A stretch of DNA of 64,000 bases. Origin: Drechslerella dactyloides. Lineage: Eukaryota; Ascomycota; Orbiliomycetes; Orbiliales; Orbiliaceae. The stretch lies in contig JAGTWJ010000019.1 in NCBI GenBank assembly GCA_020064725.1, forward strand, positions 4,402,001 through 4,466,000, given 5' to 3'. The position numbers and the translations under genes were made by a program. The notes under the pieces are model-generated. The model did not search any database. It had not been told where the DNA came from and worked only from the letters and a program-made list of their open reading frames with translations. Shown here piece after piece: positions 46,913 to 59,750 of the stretch (its first letter is position 1; each line of letters begins with the position of its first letter).

Positions 46913-48855
46913 ATGGACGCCCCCGAACCCGAGCCAAGGTTGGAGGAACAACAGTTCTGGGATGGTTCGTCCTCGTTCTTTCAACCTCAAACTGCGGTGA
47001 ACCTTGCTTACCCCTGTTCACCAATTTTGCAGAGCTAGAAACCATCCTCAATACCCCGTGTCCGAATCAGCACCAGATCGATGTGCAGCTTCGATCCTAC
47101 CTACAATTGATCTCCGCCTACAGAGGTCAGCTACGTCCGAAGAGAAACGCCGAGCAAATGGAGAAATTCAACTAACGGCAACGTCGCATGACCAGATTCC
47201 TACCTCCAATCCGATTACGATATAGGCCAATGTGCTGGCAGACTTCTTGATTCGACCTTATATAGCGAGCATAAGCACTATGTTCGTCGGCGCCTTGTGG
47301 GACGGTTCCTGAAGGTGGGTTTCCTAGAAGGCGATCTGAAGGAAGACCTCAAAGTTAACAAGCAACAGGAACCTGCAAACTCGGTTCGGCTTTACGTTAT
47401 CACCAAGATACTTCTCGGCGAAGGGCTGCATGACCCTAAAGACACCAGAACCTTCGAGCTTATGCTGGAGCAGAATGCATTCGAGAGACTTGTCGTCTTG
47501 ACCTGGAAGGATGTCGATCGATGGAACTACGATTTTCATAAGCTGCTTCTCGAAGTTCTCTATGAGATGTGCAGAATACAGAGACTGAGACTTCAAGATT
47601 TGGGTATGCATCCACTGGACTGCGGGTGTATCAAATTGAACTGACAAGGACACTCCAGAAATGCTGCAAGACGACTTCATAAAGCACCTATTAGAGCTGG
47701 TCGAGGATGGCAGTGGTGACCCTGATGATCCTTATAATTATGCAGTCGTCAAGGTTTTGGTGCGTATTTGAACATTCTGGCCAGGATATAAATACAATCG
47801 TGCTAATATCGACGGCGTAGCTTGTGTTAAACGAGCAATACATGGTTTCAGAACACACTCGACAAACTGATTCGGATGCGCCACCCCTGACAAACCGCGT
47901 CGTCAAGGTTCTCTCCTACCATGGTCCCGACTTCAAAACATTTGGCGAGAATATCATTTTGTTGCTAAATCGAGAAAGTATGTCTTACCGGACCGCAGGC
48001 TTGAATGTCATCGCATTTGCTGATTTTATACCATAGCGGAAACCTCGACGCAGCTTCTCATTCTCAAGTTACTATTTTTGCTCTTTACGACCAGCAAAAC
48101 ATACGAATATTTCTATACTAATGATTTATGCGTTCTCGTTGATGTCATCATACGCAACCTTTCTGATCTTCCTGAAGAGAAAGATACCGTAAGTAGCGAT
48201 ACCCTGTCGTAGAATCCTATGGCTTTTCAGCTAATCCCGCAATCTTAAGTTACGACACATGTACCTTCGGGTCTTTCACCCACTTCTCTCCCATACTCAA
48301 CTCCGTCACCCACCACACTACAAGCGTACGGAGATCGTTAGATTGCTTAACCAGCTTTCCGAGATACGCTCGAGACACTTTTCGCCAGTGGACCCAACAA
48401 CCCTGCGGCTCGTCTCCCGCTGCAATAAAGTCGAATGGCTCGACGATTCGCCAATTGAAGCCAAAGCCAACACCCTCGCCCACCAGCTTCTAGGGATGAG
48501 CCTGACCGACGTTGGGAGCAGCATGTCGGTTGTCGAGGTTGCCTCAGTTAAGGAAAAGGCACCCGTCAAGGCACCGGGGAAGAAAGAGCGAGGTGCTCCA
48601 CCGCCACCTCCGCCCGGCCGCGTCCGTGGTGTTTGGGGCGGACTGGAGAAGGCTCCCGAAATCAGGGTGGAGTCGCCGACAGCCGAAATCAAGAAAGCCG
48701 AAGTCAAAAAGGGCCCACCGCTTGGAACCGGGAGCTACCGCCGGCGGGGGCCTCCTCCACCGATCCCTTCGGCTCGCTCAATTCACGCCTCCTCCCCTCC
48801 GCCGATTCCTTCGGCTCGCTCAGTTCACGCAGTCAAGGTGGGGACCGGTGATTAG
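46913..48855 (+). CDS. Dip1/Ldb17 (SPIN90-family) Arp2/3 activator
   Basis: Seven exons, 46913-46964, 47033-47125, 47196-47603, 47659-47759, 47821-47977, 48037-48188 and 48250-48855, about 522 aa. The first intron starts GTTCGT and the second GTCAGC. The helical-repeat core includes ELETILNTPCPNQHQIDVQL, NRVVKVLSYHGPDFKTFGEN, TSTQLLILKLLFLLFTTSKT and YEYFYTNDLCVLVDVIIRNL, typical of the SPIN90/Ldb17 leucine-rich domain. Dip1 activates Arp2/3 without a pre-existing filament to seed linear actin at endocytic patches. The C-terminal tail has polyproline (APPPPPPGRVRG) and a near-duplicated PPIPSARS unit, likely ligands for SH3 domains or profilin. The third exon could hide a short intron after FLK, but the frame stays open through it. 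Confidence 0.85.
48751..48830 (+). repeat. tandem duplication encoding PPIPSARS
   Basis: Two imperfect copies of a roughly 40-bp unit at the 3' end of dip1 encode PPPPIPSARSIHA and PPPIPSARSVHA. The DNA copies differ mainly at third positions. Confidence 0.7.
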
Positions 48856-49687
48856 TCTGCAATATCAGCTCAGGAGCTCTAATTTTCTCTAACGGTAATG
48901 TGATTTTGGATTCTAGCCTTCCGTTCCTCAACCGTGATCCGGCAAACCGTTGGGGGTTTACGTTACATACATACATACCACATTTCCGCGAGTTCCTTTC
49001 TTGTATCTATTTGCTCTTTTTACGCGGGGGCTCCCATGCTGCTGATGATCTTTGATTGATACTTAGATTGACATTTATCTGCTCTATATCATTGCTTCTG
49101 TTGTTCCAGTCCCAGTTGCTTTGGAGTTTGATATCATAATCGTATTAGCCTCGCAGGCGTTTTTGTTTCGGCAGCTTAGGTCCTTCAGCACAGTTTTCAT
49201 GCCGATGCGAATGGTCTCTACAGCCTGCTCTTTGATCACTTTCAAGCTCTCGCATAACGTCTGATTCAACATTCTTGCAGTTCTCTTGCGTTTCCGCTTT
49301 CTTAATGCACTTCAGTACCCTTGCGACGGCTGATGAAATCCGTGTGAGCATACATTTCCACGACGTCTCTGCCTTTCATAATGTGTATGATATATACCTA
49401 TCCGGCATCAACATTATACAAATACTATGCACTCCTCCGTAATGTTACCCCAGGTCTTTCGGAAAGTTAGACCTTAAACGTATGCGCGTAGAGGTTCATC
49501 AAAAATATCCTAGTACATAAGATCTAATCTCACACCGCCAGCGCCGTAGCTGCGCTCTAAGATTTAGAATACAATCCCAATCCTTCCTACCCCCTCTATA
49601 TAATCCCGTGATACAGTTTAAGCACGATAGTAAAGTGACAATATATCACTTCCAAGCTCGCTGACGACCAACGAAGTTGCTTCCGAT
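48856..49687. other. intergenic, convergent 3' ends of dip1 and msh2
   Basis: AT-rich sequence between two convergent stop codons, with a (CATA)n run near 48,967. No gene is supported. Confidence 0.55.
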
Positions 49688-52600
49688 CTACAGCGTCCTT
49701 ACACTCTGCATCACCCATGGGTTGCCCTCAAGTCGCGTCTTCCACTCGCCATCCACCAGCTCCTTCATCACCTTCGTCATCTCGTCCGGCGGCATTTTCC
49801 CGGCGCCGCCGCCTCCTTCCTCCACTTTCTTCTTCCATTCAACCAACAGCTCCTTCAGCAACTTACTACCCTCGGCAACCTCCTCCTTTGAAAACCGATC
49901 AATCATGGCCCCCTCATCATGCTTCCCCTTGAAATCCTCGAGTTCGTCCGCCTTGCGCTTTGCCATATTGATCACCTTTTGCGGAAACCGCACGAGCTCG
50001 GCAACGTGGATTCCGAACGACTGGTCGCACACCCCTTCCTCGACTTTATACAGCAGCGTGACCTCCCGCTTCTTCTCCCCGGACTCGCCGACGTGCGCGA
50101 CCACATGCAGATTCTTCACCGCCGGATGGTCGTCCACCAGCGCCGTCAGCTCGTGGAAATGCGTCGCAAACATCGCAAAGCAGCTAATCTTCGTGACAAT
50201 GTACTCGCTGATCGCCCACGCGAGGCCGAAGCCATCGTACGTGCTCGTCCCGCGCCCCAGCTCGTCGATAATGATCAGGCTTTCCCGCGTCGCGCTCTTG
50301 AGGATCGTTGCCGTCTCCAGCATCTCCGCCATGAACGTGCTGACACCTTTCAACTGGCTGTCGCTCGCGCCGACGCGTGCGAGCACACAGTCGAAAATCG
50401 TCAGCTCGGCCTCCGTGCAGGGGACGAAGCAGCCGGCCTGCGCCATCAGTGCGATCACGCCAATTTGGCGGATATACGTCGATTTACCACCCATGTTGGG
50501 CCCCGTTATGATCAGAAACTCGCTCTCACCACGGACCAGGCTGACGTCGTTCGTGATGAATTGAATGTCGTCCTGCATCTCCATGCATGGGTGTCGGGCC
50601 TCCGTGAGGATCGTGTTGCCCGTCCCGCGCGGGTGCATCTTGGGCCGGACGTACGGGGAGGGTGCGTGGACGGAGACATGGGCGAATGCGACGATGACGT
50701 CGAGGTGAGCGAGGACGGCGGCGAGGCTCTCAAAGACGGGGCAGTATGAGGAGGCGACGTTGACGACTTCCTGGACGAGGCCCGTTTGCGTGCGATTGTA
50801 GTTCTGCGTGTACTGGTCAAAGTCGCGGCGGAGGGTGGAGAGCTTGTCGGTGGTAAAGTAGACGCCGTTCTTCTGGGTCGAGATTTCCTTGTAGTGGCGG
50901 TTATTGCGGATCGAGCCGGCTTCCTGAAGTCAAAGTTAGCTTGAACGAATAGATACCCTGTACATAGCTGTGCCTGTGGCTATACGTATGGGTAGGACGT
51001 ACGTTTCTCGTCAGCCGGAAGCACCACCCGTGCACGCGATGGTTCTCCAAGAACAGCTTCTTGTCCATCTCCTGCCCCAGATCGTTGCTAACGGTCCGGT
51101 GCTCCTTCGCAAGGTCCCGCTGCAGACTATCCAGCTTGGCCCTGATAGTTCGCAAGCTGTCGTCGAACTCCGGCTTGATGATATATTCGTGGTTCTCCAG
51201 CGCATCGAGATCGACGGTCGTCTCCACCATCTCCTCCAGCTTGGACAGCTGGGTCTGAAAGTCCCGTAGCCGGCGCGTGTACACCTCGTCCAGTGGGTCC
51301 TTGTACTTCTCGTCCATCACGCCTTCCAGCGTGCCGATGAAGCCCGGCAGCTTGATAACGAGCATGTACGCGCGCACCACGTCCTCTAGATTCGCCAGGT
51401 TCCGCTGGAACTTCTTCGCAAGCCGGTACAGGTCCGGCACGGCCTTTAGGTGCTCCTCCTGCATCGTCTGCCGGAGCTCGGTGTCCTCGACGAAGGCCTC
51501 AACGAGGACGTGCCGCTTCTCGATTTCCTCGAGCGACATGAGCGGCTGCTTCAGCCACTGCGCGAGCAACCGCGTGCCGACCGCCGTCTTGCATTTATTC
51601 AGCAGGCCGTACAGCGACATGTTTTTCGACCCATCTCGCGGGCCGGGCATCAAGTTCAGCGCCTTGAGCGCGGAAGCGTCCAGCTTCATGTACTGCGCTA
51701 GGTCATGCTGATACAGCCGGTACTGTCCGAAATTCAGTTGATCAGACATCAGTCCTAGATACCTAATCAACGCTGCAGCGGCACCCATCGCGATCTTGAG
51801 GTCGGCCTGCGGCAGCGAACCGACAGCGACATCGTCCTTGAGCAGACGGGTGAGGTCCTGCTCGACGTCCTTGCCGGTGAAATCGGCGCTCTTCTTGTCC
51901 GTGATGATGACACCGCAGCGGTCGATGATGGACCGGAGCTTTGTGTTCTCGACGTCCTTCTTCGACTCGTTCGTCTGGATGATGCACTCTTTGACACCAA
52001 GTTGGATAAGGAGTGACTGCCATGCAACCGCCATCGTCAGCACAGAGCATCCAAACAGCCGTTGACCGGAATAAGGAAGAAGGAGAGAAGGCTACCTCAA
52101 AATTCGAATATAAATCGTTATCCACAAACTCACTAACCCCCAGCTCCCTCACGCTCGCATCCGCAAATGCCACTCCCACGACCCTCTGGTCGACCCTGGC
52201 CGTCACTTTGACCGCCAGTATAATCGGGCTCGAGTCCAGCTGGCCCGCGATGTCCTCCTCGACATCCTGCAGATTCCCCGGAGACGCAGTCTTGATCACT
52301 TCCCAACTGTTGCGCCCCTTCTGCGATCCCCAAACCTCGATCTTCTTGCCCTGCTGGAACAGAGCCTCGCGCAGGAAATTACGAAAGACGGTAACGGAGA
52401 GCGTGCACGAAGGTAGCGTGTTCCTACCGCCGCCCAGGGACTTCAGCACCGAGTTTGTCTTGTAGACCTGTATTCACCAACCATTTATCCATCAGTGGCT
52501 ACACTCATGTATAGTATATATGATAACGTGGCATAGATCACTAAAATGGGTGAGGAGAGGTGATGAATGCGTGGTGTAATGGTAGATATGGAGGAAGGGG

Positions 52601-52766
52601 GCACCCGTACATGCTGCGCTACAAACTGCGCGTCTTCACCGTGTACCGTGTAAAAATCAGATCGCTCGAACACCCGTATCGTATTGCTGTCCTTCGCCGG
52701 CAGTCGATTGAAAGTCGATATGAACCCGTGCTCGTCGTCGACTTTGAGTTCTGGCCGTGACGCCAT
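49688..52766 (-). CDS. msh2: DNA mismatch repair protein Msh2
   Basis: Four exons on the minus strand, 52766-52611, 52467-52096, 52016-51003 and 50923-49688, about 925 aa, close to yeast (964) and human (934). The MutS I mismatch-binding domain is at the N-terminus (TIRVFERSDFYTVHGEDA), followed by connector, lever and clamp domains (QYRLYQHDLAQYMKLDASA, KPEFDDSLRTIRAKLD). The ATPase has Walker A GPNMGGKST (about 655-663), DELGRGTST (734-742) and ATHFHEL. The C-terminal helix-turn-helix region runs to the end. With Msh6 or Msh3 it recognises mismatches and small loops after replication. The lack of a Phe-x-Glu wedge is normal for Msh2. All three introns are phase 0 and each falls between conserved blocks. 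Confidence 0.97.
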
Positions 52767-53562
52767 GCTTGCTGCTGGCTATCGGTCCGTCGTTTCGCGG
52801 AGCTGTCTGTGCTGCAGCGCGTAAGCTAGGGGGCACACGTATGTAGTGTAACGTAACCGTACCTGCGTGAATGCAGGGCGAAAAAGTAGTGCGAGGTATC
52901 TGCCGCTGCGAGTAAAAGTATGTAAATTGATAAATGATAGGCGGTATTTAATCAGTGGAGGCACGCTGCTGAATGATCGTGAAGGGCAGGTCGAAGCTGG
53001 GGAGAAGGAGAGGGTGAGGTTGGAGGTGCTGTTCCTGACCCGACGCCGTGGATTTGCCCTCGCGTCGAGAAGCACACGCGCTCGCTTAGCTGTCGCGTCC
53101 CCGCCGAATCAGCGGCCAGGCAGGAGCTTATTCGCAGTGCTGTCAGCTGCCAAAGAGTTACTTACGCACTTCCAATAGGTAGATTGACGGAAAGCTTCCT
53201 CGTCAATCGATGCCATGAAATATCTTAGGACCACTCGATATCTGGCTTTCTGAATGCAGACTTCTTCATACAATGTATTCAGGCACCTGCCTAGCACTCA
53301 ATCTACCACTCATAGCGAACAAAACGTAGGGCAAGTGTTCCATTAGGGCGGACGGCAGCTAATTGACTAATGGTACATATAATCCACCACGCATGCGCGC
53401 AGAATCCATAATCCGCTTCTCCAAGAAAACGCGTCTACCGAGGCTTCATTAAAGAGCAACAGACGCTGAATCCCACGCACCATACACCGGTAGACGCACA
53501 AACGAAGGCAATCCGAGCAGCGTCATGTCGAACAACATCCGACAAAAGCCACCCACACTGCA
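52767..53562. promoter_or_regulatory. msh2 promoter and eIF2A 3' flank
   Basis: 796 bp between two minus-strand genes. Short open frames on both strands have no features, and no TATA-like box stands out. A CGCG-containing stretch near 53,080 could hold a cell-cycle box, but I see no exact ACGCGT. Confidence 0.45.
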
Positions 53563-56342
53563 TCATCCCTTCCAACCCAGCCCCTGCAGCTCCTTACGAA
53601 CCGACTCCTCGGTATTGATCTTCTTAATCTGCGTGTCCTCCAGCTTGTCGCCGGCCGCGAACCGCATCTTCAACTCCTCGATCGCCCGCAGCTTCTTCAG
53701 CAGACTGCGCTGCTTCTTCTCCTCCGGCGTGCCGCTGCCGCCGCCAGGTGTTACCGGCGTTATCGGGCTGGTGATCTCCACTTCAGGAGGCGGAACAGGC
53801 AAGTGAAGTCGCGAAGGCTGCTGCTGCTGGACACCGTTGTCCTGCGGAGACAACGGCGCTGCCGCCGCCGCCGGACCGCCCTGCTCAGACTGCACCGGGT
53901 TTCCGCCGTCGTCCCTCTTCTTACGTTGGGATCGTTGGCGTTGGGGATGGTTTCCTCCGGGAGCTGGGGACCGATGCCTCGGATAGTTATCCCTAAACGC
54001 CTGTCCGAGCGATCCCGATCCATCCCGGTGGTGTCCGTTCCCGTTCCCGTTGCCGCCGGCGGGTCCCGGTCGGGGCGGGCCCCTACTCCTGCTTCTCGTC
54101 CTGCTTTGGTCCCGTCGTGGGCCCTTGTTAGGGGCGCTTCCGGGGGCCAGCATATGGCCGTTAGCGTGGGGTTGTCCGTCACCCTGGCCTTCCGTACCTG
54201 CGGCCGTCTGCTCCGCAGCTTGGGCCTCCTTAGCCTTCTTCGCAGCTTCTCGCTTCTTCTTATTCTTAAGCGCGCTTTTGCTCAGTCCGGCTTCGCCCTT
54301 GTCTCCACCAACTCCGGTGCCGTCCAAACTGACTCCACCTCCTGGCGCCGCTCCTGGCACCGCTGGCGCCGCGCCGGGAATCTCCCGTTTGCGATGCTTG
54401 AACCCGTTCACTCCGTCAGAGTGGCCGTTGCCGAACGATACGCTGCTTCCAGCGATATGAGCGGCACCGCCTTCATCCTCTCGCTTGAAGTGAAGAGGGG
54501 TTGCTGAACCACGGGCATGCGGGGGTCGATACGCACCCGCTGGTTTCGCGGGTGTGGCTGACTTGTGCCCAACGGCAGAGGCGTGCGGGATCGGCGCCGC
54601 CGGTAAGGTGGCGCCAAGGGGGTGTTTGCTGACGTCTTGCGGTCTCCACACAATCTATGTTTCAGTCAGTACCTATGCATCCCTCAAGTGCCTAATCCGC
54701 AGAATCCTACCTCGTAGAGCTCCGTCATTTCCTCGGTGTACATCAGATCGCCCGTCAGCGCATACCAAATCTTCACCCCGTTATCCACACGCAACCGCGG
54801 ACTTGTCGTGGCGGTCAAGACGTGCTTTCCATCGGGGCTCCACCGACAGACCGTAGCATTGCTAGCTTCAAAGGTAGCAAGCTTGCGCATCCCATTGATC
54901 CTGTCATAGATATCCATCTGTCCCTGCAAATTACCAAACCCAGCAACCAACAGAAGTCGACCATGCGGGGAGTATGAAACGGTGTTTCGAGGGGCAAGCG
55001 GTAGACTGGTTACCGGATTCGCCTTGAGATCGAAGATGGTCGTTTTCGCGGGCATGAACCCGTAGACGACACAGAATTCCTGTCCATTCGGAGACCACAT
55101 CAAATCGGAGATAGGACCGTCCTTGTCTTTGCGTACCACTTAGTCAGCACATCGACTTTCCCTCATATCGTCCAGCAAAGACACGGGCAGTATTTACCTA
55201 GAGTGACTCGGGCGTCCATTCCCGCCTTAACATTCATCATGTACAGATTTGTTTCCCCGTAGTAGTTCTTCCCGGTTTTGTCCACCTCGGTCTGAGTGAG
55301 GAACAAAACAGCCGTACCAGCATTGTTCCAATTGAATTGGATCTTATCCGCTTTGAAGAAAGACTTCTGCATCAGCGGTGTCGCGAAATTCGGGACTGAG
55401 TAGACGGCAGCTTTGGCGGGGTGGCCCTTCTTCTCAGGTACGAAAACAACGACATGGTAGTTCTCCCCGGGGGACAACTGGAATTCAGTGACGCCTTCCA
55501 CCCGTAGATGCTCCCAGACTGCATTCATATTGGCGGTTTCGTAAAAAGCAATCTCGTTTGTAACAGATCGAGCGCAATACTTCTCGTCAAAGGTGTATTG
55601 GATGCTCCTATGAAGGCGTCAGCAATATTGTTCTCGAATATCGTAGTATCGAATGCTGGTTTCGTACGAGGCAGATTGGTTCTTTTGCACAAAGGCGACA
55701 GTCTGTTCTCCGTTATCCGTTCGCCACACCTTCAAGTTCTTGGCGGCATTCCCATCTTCAAGTTTAGCTGGATACAACGTGACAAGTTAGCTCTATCGAA
55801 AGGGTCGGTCTGTTCAGCGGTAGCGGTCCAGACGTACAAGGTCTCTCCCAAGTTGTGATAAAGCTTCCTCTGGGCGAAAAGGCTATCTCGATCGCCGGTA
55901 CCGGGAGCACCAGGTCGACGGACCCAGTATTCGCATCAACGATAGTGACACTAGCACACCTTTGTCAGAATACATCCCCAGCACGGTTCTATAGCAATCA
56001 AGGGAGTTTAAACGAACTTTTCTGCGGCAGCGTAGGCGAAGTATCGGCCATCGGGAGAGTATACACAACATCGAAGGGCACCCTCAGGTCTGTGTATATC
56101 GAAACGGTCAGATCAGCCACACAGTCTCGGAAACGATGGATGCAACGGGTTCAATGCGCCTTACTTGCCGAAGCCGGATAACGATTCGTACTCGGGGAAG
56201 CCCTCCGTCAGCCCGATTGATTTCTGGGTACGGTCTGCAAACCAAAAGCGAACTGTCAGCTCCGCCCAACCTCCCAGCACGACAAGACGGACAAAGCATG
56301 CAGCGATAGGATATACGAACAGGCAAACTGCGTCAAGGCCAT
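53563..56342 (-). CDS. translation initiation factor eIF2A
   Basis: Eight exons on the minus strand: 56342-56321, 56234-56165, 56089-56018, 55950-55838, 55767-55668, 55607-55198, 55138-54711 and 54654-53563, about 768 aa. The first part is the eIF2A beta-propeller: PEGALRCCVYSPDGRYFAY, ENVTIVDANTGS, SPRGSFITTWERPSK, FQLSPGENYHVVVFVPEKKG, DGPISDLMWSPNGQEFCVVY, CRWSPDGKHVLTATTSPRLR. The eighth exon has a disordered, Arg/Ser/Gly/Asn/Pro-rich linker before a C-terminal helical segment (EEKKQRSLLKKLRAIEELKM). eIF2A can deliver initiator tRNA independently of eIF2 and takes part in non-canonical initiation. The first exon is 22 bases, and introns 1 and 3 have GTTCGT donors. It is longer than yeast eIF2A (642 aa), mostly from the linker. 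Confidence 0.93.
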
Positions 56343-58300
56343 GATTCTATAAAGATAACAGCACGTGCGCAGGCGGTCTTCCTCAGCTCGGGACTCTTGC
56401 TCGCTTTTGGAATGGATTGTCTGTTGGCTAGTCGGATTCTGGACGGTATGAAGACAGCTGGTACCCTAAAAGGCTGGTTTTCGAGGACAAACGAGACGCC
56501 CCGAACAGCCGTGAGGTTTGACGGGTGGGTACTGTAAGGCCGAAAAAGAGTGGAGCTGAGGTAGGTTGTAATCAATTGGCTGTGAGCTGTGAATCGCCGC
56601 CAATTCCAGTGATTGGTGACTCGTGTTCGTTCAGTTGGCAACCACCGTCGGCAGGGCTGGTCAGACGGAACAGCAATGCCACAATCTAAGGATGTGTGCG
56701 GACCCGAGAGGAGCGCCTGGACGTAACCCAAACAGAGCTGGTAATGTAAGAGAGACAGAAACAGAGCTGTCGAGAGGCACTCGGTGAGCAGGCGGTCGAT
56801 CGGTCGAAGGCAGGAAGCAAGCGGCTCTCGATGTGCCAGCTACTTGGTTAGCGAGGTACCAATTTTTTTTTTCTTCTTGTTCTTTTCTGATTCGCGGGTT
56901 CGGAGACAGTGAAGTTCCGAGAGGTGCAGACAGGTCCAATCCGGGCGTGAGACGGCGGGGAGTCGGTCCTTCCAGTACGAGAGAAAACGCTCTGTTCTGG
57001 CCGCGAGTCGAAAAGTACGGGTTTTCGAAAGCTGAGGATGCGAGTAAGCTGAACAGCAAGTACCGTGATCCTCCTCCTCGTGAGTGCGTAGCGCTACCAC
57101 CGGCGGACGACCAGGCTAGTTGGCGAGCGGCAGGGAAGACAACGGACAGGCCAAGACGGTAGACCGAAGACAACGATGCAAACGCAGCAGGCCAAGGCGC
57201 TGGACAACCGGCTGGCGACGACGGGAGGGAGGCCAAAGACGGGAGGCCGAAAGAACGGGGTGAGAACGGCGGACGGTGACGTGAAGGAGGTGAGATGGAA
57301 GGACGAGAGGTGGAAGGATGCGTGAGGGAGGAAGAGCGAGCAAAACGGAGCAAGACGACGGGGGGCGGCTATAGGGCACGAGACGAGCCAGCCAGCCAGC
57401 GCCAGCCAAACCAGCCCGCCAAACCAGCTCGCCAAACCACGCACCAGCCACGACCGCGCAAATCTGGCATCACGACGGAGCACCGTTTCACCCAGGGCCA
57501 GAAATAACTTCCCGGTAGACCATCCAGCTAAAAATCCAGAGACAAGGCTGTGGACGCAACAGGAATAGCGAGAACCACGACAGTCCGTCCTGCGCTCGCC
57601 AGTTCGACGGGTGCTAAGACGGGTGCCCGCCCACTGAAACAGGCCACCCTTGCCCGACCTGCCCAAGTTCTGTTCTCGACCGACAGAGGTCTCAACGGAG
57701 GACGGCGGCCGTTCATTCCGGTTCGCTTCCTTCCGCCGCTGGTACATACGTCGGGGCATTTTAGAATGACGCGGCGGCGCAATCCTGGTGGATGCCTGGC
57801 CGCGGGCACCTGCATGGGTGCCGCCAACCATCAACTTTCACAAGCTCGAGTCGCGAGACCGACCAACGAGTACTTACTATATATCTCATATCCGAGCAGC
57901 GTCTGTGATCACCAACTTTCGAATGAATAGTCCCGGCATACGCTTATAGAATGAGGAGTAGCTCATCGACTCTCTTGATTCGAGTTATACGCTATGTTTC
58001 AGGCTCCTGTGTACAATGCCGCCAGCTATCAACTCTCCACCACCTTTCCTACAATCACCGCGTCAAAATTCTTGTAGATGTATTAGCTGCACGCATATAC
58101 GCCGCACGCAGCGCCCATTCAGGCCACCATCAGCCACGCAAAAAGGCAACATTGATATCAACGATAGAAGCAAAGAAAAGCAAGAACCTGCCACCAACTG
58201 CACGTGCTCATATAAACAACTGGCTGCCTCTACTGTTAGATCATATAGCAATGCAGGTCATGATTAGCAAGCAGTTCAATATACAGCAGTATGCAGACTG

Positions 58301-58342
58301 CAGGCCGCCGCCCAGCCACCTTCACAGTGGCTGGGTGGCCTG
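58301..58342. repeat. imperfect inverted repeat
   Basis: CCCAGCCAC (58311-58319) pairs with GTGGCTGGG (58327-58335) across a 7-base loop, and CAGGCC (58301-58306) pairs with GGCCTG (58337-58342). The total is 15 bp of stem with a small asymmetric bulge. Confidence 0.6.
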
Positions 58343-58367
58343 AGTAAGTAGCTATATAGTCACGTGG

Positions 58368-58420
58368 TCTGCAGATTGCTATCTAATAACCTTCTGGCGC
58401 TCTGCCATGCAATCTGCAGA
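58368..58420. repeat. 12-bp perfect inverted repeat
   Basis: TCTGCAGATTGC (58368-58379) and GCAATCTGCAGA (58409-58420) are exact inverted copies separated by 29 bases. They lie just downstream of the 58301-58342 hairpin, and similar TGCAG words recur just upstream. This could be the end of a small decayed transposable element, but no target-site duplication was identified. Confidence 0.55.
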
Positions 58421-59612
58421 TTACACCGCTATGCATTGGTCTTGTATTGCGGTCAACGCGGAGCTTCTTAATACTAGAATATATATGCATAAGATCTAGA
58501 CCTTTATACAATAACATCTACCATTGGCTGGCCATGTAAAAGGGAGGGTCCGGTTTCCGAGTCCAGCTGGCCGCCGGTGGAAAAATGGCTTGTCGGACTT
58601 ATCTGTACCTGGCTTCCAGCCAGCGAATCCTCAGCTAGCTTCAATGCAATGGGCTTGGCTAGATTTGAGTTTTGTGCGAACCAATCCCGTCACATTATTG
58701 GTCAATTGAAGCGAACTACCACAGAATTGTTTCGACATTAACCCGATATCGAAACCGGGACCTTGGAATCATCCAGCCTTGAAACTATCTGCAGCCAATA
58801 CTCCGCCTGGCTGTTTAAGAAATCCAGGCCGATGCATATTCTTCATAAGAAACCTTGCATGAATTTCAGCATCGTATGCTTTCAAGAATTATGGAGCCTT
58901 GAATGCCGTTGGGTAGTTACCGGCCAAGCTAACTCCAGGGCGACCTGTTTCTAGTGCTGTGTGAGGCCGCGGCGCTCTTTGTCAATTGCATGCAGGCTTG
59001 CCGGACTCTTATCGATTGTCTGATCAGAAGACTCAATGCTAAAGGCTGAATGATGTGTTATAATGCAGCTTGCTAAGGTCAACGAAAATCGGCTCGCGAG
59101 TAACGTAGCCCAAGGCAACCTGTTGGGCGATTGGGGTCTTCAACTGGCCGAGCGACCTTGTCACTTTCCAGACCCGTATTATAACGTTAGCAAAGGGCGC
59201 CTCGCATTCAATCAAGTAGTAAGGCAGAGTGCACAGCGACTGGCTGAGCTCCCTTTGGTCCCGTTCTTGGGCGTTGGTGGTATTGTATCGAGGCTGCCAG
59301 TAAGGCTTGCAATGTGTCGGTGATGTGTTAGGTCGGGTGAGGAAGGCTTGCATGTTTCTTTTGGCCAAGAGAGGCTGATGTACATGTCCACGACAAGATA
59401 TATGCGCGGATATGCATATATGCGGACTTCGGTTCTGTAGGAACAGTGACAGCCTTCTTGTCTATCAGCACACTGTACACTGGGCCGTCTACAATCGTCC
59501 GGAACACGTCAGTTGGCGGTAACTGAAAAACAAAAAACCCTCCACCATCGCGCGTCAGATATCAGACATCTAGATAGCTAGAGAAAGTTGATTCTTGAGA
59601 CCGGTCGATACT

Positions 59613-59620
59613 ATATAAAG
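59613..59620 (+). promoter_or_regulatory. TATA box of the membrane-protein gene
   Basis: TATATAAAG-type element about 130 bp upstream of the ATG at 59751, on the same strand, followed by a plausible leader. It suggests that the promoter of the broken gene is intact. Confidence 0.5.
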
Positions 59621-59750
59621 GCAGCTGACCTACGAAGAGAATTCTACGTCTTGCCTTCTAAACATCGCATTTCTAGTTCGCTTCATTCGAATTGCAACAT
59701 TAGACCCCAGTCAAGATCCACAACCCCCAACGTGAGCAACACAACTCAAC

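Larger units (their letters stand above)
56343..59750. other. long intergenic region
   Basis: 56.3-57.9 kb is GC-rich, with overlapping open frames on both strands (up to about 246 codons on the minus strand) that are Ser/Arg/Pro-rich with no domains, so I do not call genes. 58.3-58.42 kb has two inverted repeats. 58.5-59.7 kb is gene-free flank with a TATA box before the membrane-protein gene. Confidence 0.55.

Noticed and set aside
49677..50749. two long plus-strand frames (about 276-295 codons) opposite msh2
   Set aside because: Antisense to the Msh2 ATPase exon, which has intact Walker motifs.
57094..57834. 246-codon minus-strand frame upstream of eIF2A
   Set aside because: Ser/Arg/Pro/Leu-rich with no motif, and competing frames cover the same DNA on both strands. 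It is probably a composition effect.
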